DNA from: Azolla pinnata
Lineage: Eukaryota > Streptophyta > Polypodiopsida > Salviniales > Salviniaceae
DNA length: 64,000 nucleotides
Reading direction: 5' to 3'
Assembly (NCBI GenBank): GCA_037176905.1
Contig: JBBBWG010022223.1
Span: 98,294-162,293, forward strand
Shown here one piece after another: positions 11,191 through 23,079 of this stretch; position 1 is the first letter of the stretch, and each line of letters opens with the position of its first letter. The position numbers were made by a program, and so were the translations under genes. The notes beneath the pieces are model-generated. The model was not told the DNA's origin. It did not search any database and worked only from the letters and a program-made list of their open reading frames with translations.

Positions 11191-12335
11191 CCATGGTTAA
11201 CTACCAAGCTTCGATCCAATGCCACTGACGGTGCGAAGGATTTGATTCGGCATGTGCTCACTCCGACAGTGTTATTCGATAAGCTCGCTAGCTGTGTGCA
11301 GCAAGCTTACTTACTTACTCAGGGAGAAGGTTTCGAATCATCAGATTGGGGTTTCGGATCATTTCCGCCCATGCGATTTGCTACAGGCTGCAGTTATGTC
11401 GCCCATATATAGAAAGGAAATGAAACAAAAAAAAAACACGATACATCCTCCTACGATGCAGCAGTGTGGGTATCTGTCTATCTGTCAGCAGCTGAATTTG
11501 CCGCCTCTAAACACATTCGCAAATATATGTCTTTCCTCACCCTTTGCACACTGATGATTGCCTGTTTCGTGCTTGGCCTCGCGAATCTGGGCCCGTTTCA
11601 TCGGCTCAATCCATCGTTTATACTGCGATCTATAGCAGAAGGGGCATAATACCTCAACAGAGATCATTCGTTCCAGAATCAGGATCGACAACAATCCCTG
11701 CACGTAAATAATTAACACGCATCCATTCTTCTCTCTTCACATCGTTTTGAAGCTAAGATCTGCACCTGTTTATCACGCCCTGAACCGCACCTGATTTCCT
11801 ACTCGAGCGTCGAGGAGCGCGATTCATGCAACATGCACTGCTCCACTTCCGAGCATAAAGATAATTCGAATGAATCAACGTCACACTAAATATGCGATGA
11901 GTAATTCCCATTTACATTCACGAAATTCTAGCACTCAAATTATCGCTTTAGTTAAAGCTCTAGTGGATTTCTTCCCGAGTCTGATTCTCACAAGTATTGT
12001 AGTGACAATTTTTTTTTGCAGTCAGATTTGACCACAAGCTGTGTGTTTTGCGAAGAACAAACTTTGGATAATACAACTGATAAGGCCACGCCACCACTCG
12101 CAACCCTTCTGATTCGATGTTTTCCGGGGATTTTGTCGGCGAATTCGCTGTTATCGATCAACAGAAGAGGCACGATCGCACACTACGGAATCGCCCCCAA
12201 TAATCTTATATTTTGTTTCGACCATGTCTCGCGGTTGAAACAAAACATGCAACATCTGTCGGAGCGAGTCAGACAAAGTGAATCAGAACTTTTGCTACTA
12301 CTAACTGAGCCATGCCAAACCAGAACAAAGCTCTC
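11191..12335. other. Intergenic, no gene recognised
   Basis: Spacer of mixed composition with only short, unrelated open frames on both strands. Confidence 0.55.
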
Positions 12336-12512
12336 ATTTCTTCTTCTTCTTCTTCTTCTTTCTTCTTCTTCTTCTTTTATCTTCTTCTTCTTCCTTCTTC
12401 TTTTTCTTCTTTCTTCTTCTTCTTCTTCTTCCTTCTTCTTCTTTTTCTTCTTTCTTCTTCTTCTTCTTTTTCCTTCTTCTTCTTCCTCCTTCTTCCTTCT
12501 TCTTCTATTTTG
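12336..12512. repeat. Imperfect (TTC)n microsatellite
   Basis: About 175 bp of TTC with TTTTATC, TTCC and TTTTTC interruptions. Frames through it encode only S/F/L or K/E/R runs. Confidence 0.92.
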
Positions 12513-14808
12513 AGTTTGTCTTGTTCCTTGGCACAGATCGACGAACACTGTAAAAAGCTGAATACAACACAAGCACAGACATAATCCTCGGAGCTGATGC
12601 GATCTGCGCCCCCTGTCGCCTCTCCGTTTTCTGCAGGTATCGTTTCACACACTCTCCCCTCCTTCGCTTCACTCCATTACCCCTTCCTTGCACTAGAGAG
12701 GGACAGACGCACAGAGAGAGGGACGGAGGGAGGGAAGGAGGGAGATACCGACCGCGCAAGAAAAGATTGGTTTTTGTCCTTGCTTTCTTTCCGAGCTCTC
12801 TCCTTTGGTTTGATATACAAAGGAAAACTTGTTGTGGGTTGTGCGATCCACGTCTGCCACATGCGAAGATCCGTGTCGTGTCCCCGCTCGTACCGCCGCC
12901 TTGTTGTCAGATCTGCAGACACGAGGCATCGAGATCGGTTTCAGCTGCTCAGGAATGATAGATATATCTATGCTGTGTCACATTTCCCCCCTGGTAGATC
13001 TGAAAACTCCTGTGTCAAGTTTAAATTGTCGATGGAGTTCCACAACAAATCAAATCTTCTTGGAATTGTAACCCAGCATGGCATTATAATTCATTGCCAA
13101 TCATGATTGCCGAATTCATTTCTAGATCGATCCAATGAGAACCAGGTCTTTTTCAATGGAACATTGATGCTAAGTATCTAGTTGGAGATATGGGACATTT
13201 TAACTTTGGTGCTATCAATTAGAATGCTAGGTTGTGAGATATAAAATCTGATCTTTATCCTAAGTTATTATCTCTTCAATGCAGATCGCAAGATATAAAA
13301 ATTATAAATTAGGTGTTTGCATTCCAATTTTCATATTACATTGCTTGATCGTGTGTACACTAAGTCATCTTTGAAAACAGTTTCCTAAGGTATAGTTACA
13401 GAGATATAACATCTTTATCTGATTGCATGAATTATCGATCAAAATTCTAGTTATGCTGATTGTGCAAATAATTTCATACTGTATCAACAAGTTCAGCTTA
13501 GTAAAGACATGCATGCTTAATTGTAAACAACATTTGCAAGTGCTTTGATTTCTAGGTATGGGTCGTGACGTACGCAAGCTGCATTCGAAGAACAGTGGTA
13601 TTCTGAATAGTAAAGTCAGAGTGTTTATATTAACAAAGAAGACCGTTTCATTGATCAATCACTGAAATGAATTCATTTTTTATGTCGTTAAAAATTGATA
13701 CAGGGAAGGACATATGATAAATTTCTTATACAGTGATGGATTGGAAGAACCACATTTATATCTTTTATAGACCCCTCACTTCCAAATTAGCAGCATTTGC
13801 AGTATCAAATGTAGTAGTGTAATCAATATTTCATTTCCAGAAAAATTATTTGAAATCTTTTGACTGTTTCTTGTAAACGGACCCATTTACCTGGAGAACC
13901 AGTAAAGGGTTCTTCTAGAGGAAGGATCTCAGATCGAAAAGTCGATGTTTCTCCTACTAATTTTTTTTCCCTTGGAGATGGCTCGAAAAAGAATTAGACT
14001 GTGCTGGCGATACAAAATTATTCTTTGAATATTTCTTGAAGGATGAAGGATTTTCCATGGCAGGGTGTTGCAGTAGAGAAAAAACAGTTATGAAACATCT
14101 CACTATTACGACTTAGCTTTTCTTAAAAAACGAGCAAATTGCAGAATTACTTGCTGGTTAGTTTATTACTGAAAGCGAAAATCTTTGTACTGTTAGGGGT
14201 TGATCTCTATTGTGCTACGGTTTGCCACAGCACTACTTTTAGAAAGGGTAGATATACAACCTTCATGATGCCGTTAGTTGAGGCCAGAGGGTATGATGAA
14301 ACAGTGCAACAGAAATGAAACTCTGTTATAGAATGGATGTCTTGTTTTTGTTTTCTGATAAAAGACAGGCAGAGGAGTAGAATATAGGTATCATAGGCCA
14401 CACCCTGTTGTTGCAGCTAAAATATTGTCAAGAATTATATTCTTACTATAGCCACAACCAGTTCTTTCTCAGGTATCCCGGAGCTCTGTATGGGGCAAGG
14501 AGTGTAGGCAGTTTATATGTAGGCATCGCAGAATCCTATTGTACTGGACTGGTTTTCAATGAAGGATATCTGCAATCATGTGACGCTGTGCAGTATCATG
14601 GGTCCATTATTAAATTGGTTTTCTCTTTGATGATTGAACTATATTATATATATTTGTGTGAAATTCATGCTGCATGTTGCTCTTACTGACATGAATACTG
14701 GCAATAATGCTTTCTAATTTGTCAATGAAGTAGAGTAGGCATCATTGTCTTACTAAACAAGAATATTGTCTTCAACTGTAGGAGGAATCTCATGTACATT
14801 GACAGACA
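12513..14808. other. Intergenic and probable 5' flank/leader of golgin gene
   Basis: A GAGG/GGGA-rich stretch at 12700-12750 is followed by AT-rich sequence. Part of the right end is probably 5' UTR or a 5' UTR intron of the golgin gene, but I cannot place the exon borders. No other gene is recognised. Confidence 0.5.
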
Positions 14809-17800
14809 ATGGCATGGTTGGGAAAAGTTACCCTAGGAAACTTCAGTGACATTGCGGGAGCCGTCAATAAGTTAAGTGAAAGTGTGAAGAACATAGAGAG
14901 GAACTTCGATTCGGCACTCGGATTTGATGACAAGGAACATAATGGTAGGTTATTTTCTTTATATTTGGTTCATCTTGAATAAATTTATATGGTGAAGGTT
15001 TTTCTCATGCAACTCATATCTGTCCAGTAGAGGCGCAAAGCTCTGTTGGTGATAGGATAAACTTATTGGAGCCAGTTTTTGCCTTTGTCACCCAAAGGGA
15101 TGCCCAAAAGGACAATACAACAAAAGGATCTAATGCATCAGCGACAGTTTCAGATGATGTTGAAAAGAATGAAAGCCATCCCGAAGAAGAGCACTCTTCA
15201 TCATCTGTTAACAATAAATCCTTTGACAACATTAGAACTGAAAGTAATGACGAGCAAAAGATGGAGCAGATGCAAACTAAAAACAGTGACCAGAAAGAAA
15301 CTGAGCCATCACAAACCGATAGTAATGATGAAAAAAACACTGAAGAATCGCAAACCAAAAGTAGTGATGAGAAAAATACCGAGCAATTGCAAACTGAAAG
15401 TAATGATGAGAAAAACACTGAGAAATTTCAAACTGAAAGTAGTGATGAGAAAACCACAGACCAGTTACAAGTCTCGGACAATGAAAGCTTGCAAACTGAT
15501 CAGGTTGACGCATGTGAAAAGGAAGAAAAAACAAGTGAGCTAGCTACAGAAAATTATGGAGGTACTGTTCTTAAGGAGGTTAGTGATATTCCATATCAGG
15601 AAGAGAATTTACAGATCCTTAGTAAAAACAAAGAATCATCTACATCTGATGTCCAAGAAAAGTCTGTTGGTGAGAATGATTCCATAAGAATATCCAGTCC
15701 AAATGCTAGCGATGAAATAAGCTCAAATGGTGATGCGCCTACTTCAAATCTTGGAAGTGAATCAGAGTCTATGGAAAGAGAGCAAGCTACCAAAAATGTA
15801 GGAATATCTATACATGATTCACATACTCTGAATCCAGTTGTTTCTGATGATGAGAAGGTGAGTCTCAAGGCGCAGCTGAAAATGCTGGAGGATGCGTTAC
15901 AAGGTGCAGCACATCAGTCAAAGGTAATCAGTAGGCTGTTTATTAATAAAAGTATAAATAAATCTATCAATCAATGAAGAAATTGATATTGATTGATTGA
16001 TCAATGTGTGTATATATGTGTATGTACGTATGTACAAATCTATCTATGTATAGCACTTAAACTTAATCAAAGCTATGAAAATTATGGGTCAGTGGAATGT
16101 TATATATACTAATCACATAGTAGAGGAAATACCATTTCAGTTCTTTGCTGTAAACTAGTAGATCGTTATCAGGTTTATTGCACTCAAAAGTTTAAAACTG
16201 AATGAGGTAAAGTATCAAAGAACAACATGACTTTACTATATGTTTGTAACCTAAAGAGGTGTGAAGCTTTCGTCGTATTTTCATTTTCAATGATCAGGGT
16301 TCCAGAATGCAGATTTGCTTCGGAATGAGCAGACTTGAAGCCTTATGAAGGCTTTACTTTTGTAAACTTTAATATCAGTCATATTAAAAGATGTGTATAC
16401 ACTATTTTAATATCTGTAGTGGACAATTGCAGGTAAAAGCGGATGAGTTGTCAAGGCTATCATTGGAAAATGATAATCTCCGATCTACAATAGAAGAACT
16501 GAAGGCATCTACTTTCTATAGCTCTGTTCTTTGTGTAGTTTAAGATTTGTGATATGGGATGTGCAGGTTGATATTTTAAAAGTAAGTTTTAGTAGAGATG
16601 TCTGAGAACTGGGTACTTCTATCTTGTTTGTTCAGAATAAATCTAGTGAGGCAGAAATAGAGGCATTGAGAGAAGAGTTCCAGCAAAGGCTCAATGCTAC
16701 AGAACGCAAGGTAAATCTCTGTATGGATGGTTTGTTGATGTTTACGTGACTTTTGGAAAATATACATTTCACAAGATCAGTGTCTAACACAGAATCAACG
16801 TGTTCAAGACAGTGTTATTAAACTATTAGCTAAACCACAAAGGTTGTAAATTGTAAATGTTTTCGTCTTTGGTTATTTCCTATTTACGTCTGGTGTATAC
16901 CTAAGATTTAAACAGAAGGGATTGCAGGGTATCCCTGTAATTCATTGTTAGTATATTTGGGGCATAAAATGTTCTAGTAATCAACTTTGGGGTAACTCTG
17001 GTTTGTTTTTGATTTTTTATGTATCATATGCATGTATTTGACGGTTAATCAAGGGAAAATAAACGGAAGAAATTAAAAGACAATACTTTTCATTTGCTTA
17101 ACTTCGAGTCTGGCAATCAAAATCTCTGGAAGAACACTTCAATATGTTCTTGTATGAATGACATTTCAATAGATTAGGAAATTGAGAATGAATGATGTTG
17201 GGGTAGTCACCATATCTTGCTGAATGCAGTGAACTATTCTGGCTAAAATATTCCTGCTGAACATGAGTTCTGCAGTGAACCAATGTAAGCTCTGCTTTAT
17301 GTGGTGTATTGTTTGTAGTCTAAAATCCTTTCTCGTATAGTGTTAATATTAAGTGTTGGCTATATATTTTTTAGAACTATGCCAAATTTACCTCAAATTA
17401 ATAGAAGCTTGAGAACTGGGTCTTTATAGTATGTATGTCTGAAGAAATCTTTAGGCTCCATGATTGTTTTTTAAATGTTTTATGTGATTTTCTAATCTAG
17501 GCAGAGATGAAAGCAACTGCATCAATGACCTAGTTGCTATTCCCATCACTGACTAGTATCCAATGGATTCGAAAGCATCCAAAGCATAGGTACTCAAGCT
17601 TGACGATTATATCATCCAAACAGCTGGCAGAGGATGAAGATACTCACTGTCAGTATACTGAAAATAACATGGCATGATTATGCATTATCCTATCCACAAC
17701 TTGATAGCTCAAGTATGTGACACCTTATCTTGAAAACAATGGCTAACGGGTTCAAGTCCCTCGAAAGCTCTCAATGCTTGAGCTTTGAAAAAGCATTATC

Positions 17801-20800
17801 CCTGTTCCACATGTTCTTTCCTAGAAATTCGTGAATTGCTTGGACCTGACCAAAGGTCGGAAAGAATAGCATGGTACAAATTCATACCATGATTTTGTAT
17901 TGGCAGACATGGATCAGGTCTGCAAAGTCTTTTCAAGAAGCTCAGCAACTATAAGCCTCTCTTTTGCACACATTGTTGGTCAATTTTATCATCAGGCTAT
18001 CTTGCATGGATGTACATCTATTTCATGGGCTTTGCAACACTGTAGGGGATCTCAGGTTTTTTACGTGAATTAGTGATTGAGACAGGCAGCAGCATTCAAG
18101 TCATGGAGGAAAAGATCTGCCTATTTTAGCACGAGGATGTGGAATCAAAGGAATACTATATCTGCTATCGTATGTTCTTTTATATTTTAAAGGTGGGCAA
18201 TGCTACCGAAACTTTAAACAAAAATTGTGCCCTTTTTGTAAGGACCAATAATCCTTGGAATTATTTTTACTAGTAGCCAAGAGAAACGACGAGAAACTTT
18301 TGATTGATTAGAATTCAATAACACAAGATCTTTAACAAAGAACCACCACAACTTCCTCTACCTCTGCAAACCCTCAAGTTACCTGTCAGTTAAGATGTAG
18401 ATAAGTAGGATCAGAACCACAATAATCAAAGGTGACAGACAGGACAATAGTGATTTATCATGCCTGTAGTCTACATCTGTTCAGGTCACAGATTTCACCC
18501 CCCTCTTGTTGACCAATGAAAGCCATTGTTGATGGATATTCCCTTGATTTCTGAGACCATCTCCATCTTGGATTGACCATGTTGAGTGAATTTTGAAGGC
18601 AGACTTTCTGTTCACATAAACCTAAGCTCAGAACTTTATGAGGTTTGCTTGAAAGGTTACTTATCTATTTCAGTTTTTAGGGATGGAAGACTTTGTATTA
18701 TGTAAGATATCAAATTTCAAGGTCATTTTTCTCTCTTTAGAACTTTGCAAGATGTAAGCTATTATAGATTATACTTCTATTGTTTCTCCACTCCCTCTCT
18801 TATTTGCTATTCTTTTTATTTGCTAGGTATATGCCTTAACAAAGGAAAGAGACATGTTGAGGAGAGAGCAAGGCCGCAAAGAAGCATCTGTTCTCTTGAA
18901 AGAAAAGGATGAGATCATTAAACAAGTAATGGCAGAAGGTGACGTTTTTATTGTTAGCATTATTTGCATGTAAAATTGAACATAAACCGATTACTAATTC
19001 GATAAGGAACTACTAAATAAGCTTATTTGGGAAGTAAAAGCACAGATCCCATGTGAATTTACTGCTAAATTCTAACCTGCTAAAATATGTAGGTGAGGAG
19101 CTATCAAAAAAGCAAGCTGCACAAGAAGCTACAATGAGGAAGCTTCGGGCACAGGTACTGATTTATTGGATTTGATTTGTTGCCACAAAGTATTGATTTA
19201 ATTTTTACTTGAAAGCAAAAATGATTACCGTGTTTCATATTTTTTTGTTTATTTGCTCTGAGATTTGTTAAATGAGTGCTGTCTACCAGATTCGTGAGCT
19301 GGAGGAAGAGAAGCAGCGTTTGAAATCCAAACTTCAGGTAAGAAATGGGGAGAATGCAGGTGAATCAGATGATATTAGTCACTGTGGTGGTCTGAGTTAC
19401 TGAACAGTTGATTGACACAGTAGCATTATTGTGCAAATGCAGGTAGAAGAGGCAACCGTTGAAAGCTTAAGAAAAGATAAAACAGCTACAGAAAAAGCAT
19501 TGCAAGAGGCAGTTGAAAGGACTCAGGTGGAGTTAGCAGTTCAGAAAGAGTTTTATACCAATGCCCTGAATGAAGCCAAAGAGGCCGAAGTCCGAGCCGA
19601 AATTCGTGCTGACAATGAAGCAAAGTTAGAATTGGAGCGTCGATTACGTGAAGCTGGGGATCGAGAAGCAGCTCTTGTGCAAAATCTTGATGAGCTTCGT
19701 CAGGCTTTAAGCAGAACAGCACAACAGGTAGTACACAGAAACCTGTAATGAATGCATGTTTACATATTTGTATTCTTAACATATTGGTTATATGAACAGG
19801 CTGCGTTTAAGGAGGATATGCTATGCAAGGACATTGAGGACCTGGGAAAACGTTGCCAGGTAATGATTTTGATCTGCACGTATTGCAGCAACTCTATTTC
19901 TTCAGATTATTTATGTGGTTACAAAGAAGTACACAAAAACCTCAATCTATTTCTAGGCTGCTGAGCTGAGATATGAAGAACTTGTGGCAAGTGTTCCAGA
20001 ATCAACTAGACCATTGCTACGACAAATTGAAGCAATGCAAGTATGAAGTGAAGCTTTGACAAGCATAAACGGAATTGTGCAATAAGAAGCTTGAATGCTT
20101 CTTCGTGTAAACATTAAAGTATTAAGGTATCTTGTTATAGGAAACCATGTCTGCACGTTCTGAAGCATGGAGTGGCGTGGAACGTGCATTAAATGCTCGG
20201 CTACAGGTGACATTTCTATACACGAAAAGTTTTCAATACATCTTTCTTTCTTTCGGTAAGTTCAATAATGATACATTAGACTACTGATGCCAAATGGCAA
20301 TTGAAAATTCAGGATGATATTCTTAAGTCCTTTTCCTGTCAATGGTTTTGTATCGAGATGAGTAAGGAGACAAGCATTTAAAATCAACCCGTTGGTTTCT
20401 ATTTTCTGAAGGAAGCAGAAGCAATGTGTGCAGCTGCACAGGAACGAGAGAGAGCAATTAATGAACGCTTCAGTCAGACCTTGTCAAGAATGGCTGTTCT
20501 GGAAGCTCAGGTGTGGACAATGGGGTTTCTGAGTAAAGAAATGTCATATCATGCTCAAATTTCACAAGTATGTTTCTGCTTTCTCGTTTTGTGTAGGTGT
20601 CTTGCCTAAAAGCAGAACAAGCTCAGCTAACTCGCTCCTTAGAAAAAGAACGTCAAAGGGCATCTGAAAATCGGCAGGAGTATTTGGTGGCAGCAGAAGC
20701 AGCTGCAACTCACGAAGGTCATAAAAAGCAACTTGAGGATGAAATAAAGGAAGTAAGAAGTAGGTTTAAGCGGGAGCTTGCTGAAGAGAGAACAATGAGG

Positions 20801-23079
20801 GAGTTATTACAACAGGTAACAATATAAATGAGCATATAAAATGGGATTTACTTGATCTTTGCTTTGACAAGGTGTGAGAGGGATCAGGGATCTGACAGAA
20901 TTTTCTTTCAATTTTGATAGGAGTTAGAGCTAGAAAAACAGAAGGCTATAAAGCGAGAAGGGCTACTTGGAAATGTGAACTGGCCCAGTGCAGATAAGGC
21001 AAATGGTCTCCATCCTCAGGCTCCTCTTGAATCAAGTATGAGAACAAGAATTGGTAAACGATTTATCACTAGGAACCATTAGACTGAAAATAGTGTTTTG
21101 ATTATGGCAGGTCCAAATAGGAATCTTAGACGGTATTCCAGTACCTCTGCTGGGAGTCTAGAAGAGAGTTACTTCCTGCAGGTTTCTTTAGATTCTGCAG
21201 GGGATCAGATAGCTCTTGATCGAAGGAATAGCAATTCAGTGCTCTCACCTTACACTGTTAAAGGGAGTATGCCAAACGAGCAACTGGAATCACTCTTATC
21301 ACAAAAAGATGGCGAAATAGCTTTGTACACATCTAGATTGGTAAGTAGATAAGTGAATCCTAAATGACATAGATATCCGATTTCCGTTTTGGTTTAATGT
21401 CTATTGCCCAATAATTATGAAATAACAACATGCAATCAATCAGTCATCCTTGGAATCGACACGTAATGCATTAGCAGAGGAGCTTGTGGAAGCTACAACA
21501 CAGGTGCTCCCTTTACATCTTTGTGGTAGCTTTGTGGTAACAATACACGTTGGATGACTAAATACTGTTATCACTGGCTTTTTTGCTTTCCAGTGTGAAA
21601 AACTGCGAACAGAAGTTGCATCTTTGCCTGGTCTGTATGCAGAATTGGAATCTTTACGGCGCCGTCACACGTCAGCTTTGGAGCTCATGGGAGAACGGGA
21701 TGAACAGGTCTGTGTTTATTCTATATGCACATTCCTACATCCATTCGTTCCAATTATCTCATATTGCTCTTTGCAGTTTTTTATATGCCTGGAGGAGATG
21801 TCAGAATCAAACGTGTAGAATTTGAAATAAAACCTCATGTGAAAAAGTGGGGGTATTATTTGAAGTGATCTTGATTAGGCCTTAGTTGTCCACTAAAGGA
21901 AATGGAGATTCGACTCAATATAGTCTTTTGTTGAGTTTTAATGTTTTAACTGTTAATGGGCTGTGATTTTCATCATTGGTTATCCATCTCTTTTATTTAT
22001 GAAGCACTGGATATTTGTTTTATAGGTTGAGGAGCTGAAGGCAGACCTTGCAGATGTTAAGCAAATGTACAGAGAACAAATTGATATGCTTGTGAATCAG
22101 GTAGGTATCATTATAATAATTTAAATGGAAAACACTACCATATCGTTTACTTTCTAGAAAAAAATACTACTGGAATACCCCTTGCAGTAGTAATGCATTT
22201 AGTCGTGCAACATCTCATGGGAAGATGTGTTCTCGTTGCTCACATTTTCAGAGTAAGAGGCTTTAGCAGTGCATTTTAGCAGTGCAAAGGCTGCAGAGCC
22301 CTTAAAATGCATATTTGTCCTTAATTTTCCACTGTATTTTTTAGAGAACATTCAAATTAAAAGTAAAAATTGAGTTGATCCTTCACAATTTAATGACTAT
22401 ATTTTGTAAAACCTTTCATATAATTTCCTTTAAAAAACTAATTTTGATTTTCAAAAGAAGGGTTTAAGGTTTAAGCTCATTATTAGAATTATAAAAAGAA
22501 TTCATTAAATTTAAAAGAAAGTTCCATTGAGTTGTACCCCTAGAAGAACTATAAAATTTAAATCATAGCGAATTGTCATAATGTTTTTCAAGATTATTAT
22601 AAATCTAAACATATCAAGAAAAATTGGAATTCTATAAAAATAACGTAAAATCTAAAAACATCTACATTTTCCAGCAAAGAATCATGATATTACATTAAAT
22701 AGAATGTAAAGTTGAACTGTAAGTCGATTATAAATGTTATATTTTGTTGATTCTCTTTTGGAAAATCAATGGTCTATACTTTTCTACCTCTCTAATCTTT
22801 AATGTTTTAATAAGAACTTTTGAGCTTGCATATTATTTATTTAGGAAGGAAAATTTTACAAGCATATATGGAAACGTGCTTTTCTATAGAAAAGTAAGAA
22901 CTATAAATAGGGCACTTGAAAAAACATCTTACAAGAGAAAATTTAAGGATACTAAGCACTGAGATCTAGGTTTATATAATAATGCTTGCAATATGTGATG
23001 GGAGCATGTGCTCACGTTGTGGCCACATTTTGTGTTGCAGATTGAGCAACTAAGCGCCTCTGTTGGAAGTGGGTCTTGA
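14809..23079 (+). CDS. GC5: Golgin candidate 5 (TMF-like vesicle tether)
   Basis: Nineteen exons: 14809-14944, 15028-15923, 16433-16504, 16636-16710, 18827-18938, 19093-19154, 19290-19337, 19443-19727, 19800-19859, 19957-20040, 20141-20206, 20412-20510, 20597-20815, 20921-21053, 21111-21340, 21444-21503, 21594-21707, 22026-22100 and 23041-23079. They give 2865 nt and 954 aa, close to the roughly 956 aa of Arabidopsis GC5. Landmarks are the N-terminal MAWLGKV and GAVNKLSESVKNIE, coiled coil with LTKERDMLRREQ and EEGKDEIIKQVMAEGEE-like segments, STRPLLRQIEAMQ, RRYSSTSAGSLEESYFLQ, and the C-terminal TMF region with ALELMGERDEQVEELKAD and MYREQIDMLVNQIEQL. TMF golgins tether vesicles at the Golgi and bind RAB6/RABH GTPases. 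Exon 2 is acidic and holds six 13-residue repeats. The exon 3 donor is unusual: either GC (AAG|GC), which gives the family-like junction, or a GT 30 bases on, which adds ten residues in frame. Confidence 0.95.
15237..15470 (+). repeat. Six in-frame copies of a 39-bp coding repeat in GC5 exon 2
   Basis: Six tandem 39-nt units each encode 13 residues of the pattern T-(E/K/D)-(S/N)-(N/S)-D-E-K-x-T-E-x-x-Q, for example TESNDEKNTEKFQ. The last four copies are the most alike. The unit keeps frame exactly, so copy-number change would lengthen or shorten the acidic linker without breaking the gene. Confidence 0.9.
17690..17800 (+). mobile_element. Possible tRNA-derived SINE remnant in GC5 intron 4
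   Basis: A pol III A-box-like TAGCTCAAG (about 17703) is followed about 45 bases on by a B-box-like GGTTCAAGTCC (about 17750), with a D-arm/anticodon-like segment CTTGAAAACA between. This is the usual head of plant tRNA-derived SINEs. I see no clear tail or target-site duplication, and a decayed tRNA copy is equally possible. Confidence 0.3.

Noticed and set aside
10831-11412. 193-codon plus-strand frame with SQVKSSQFNS-like repeats
   Set aside because: It is a translation of the pentanucleotide array, open only because the 5-mers lack stops.
12183-12652. Frames rich in K/E/R or S/F/L
   Set aside because: They are driven by the TTC microsatellite.
15079-15543. 154-codon plus-strand frame in golgin exon 2
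   Set aside because: It is the shifted-frame shadow of the six-copy coding repeat; the real frame matches the golgin family.
18270-18800. Extra coding exon in the large golgin intron 4
   Set aside because: Frames are short, and the flanking exons already join to the family-like ATERK-VYALTKERD without any gap.
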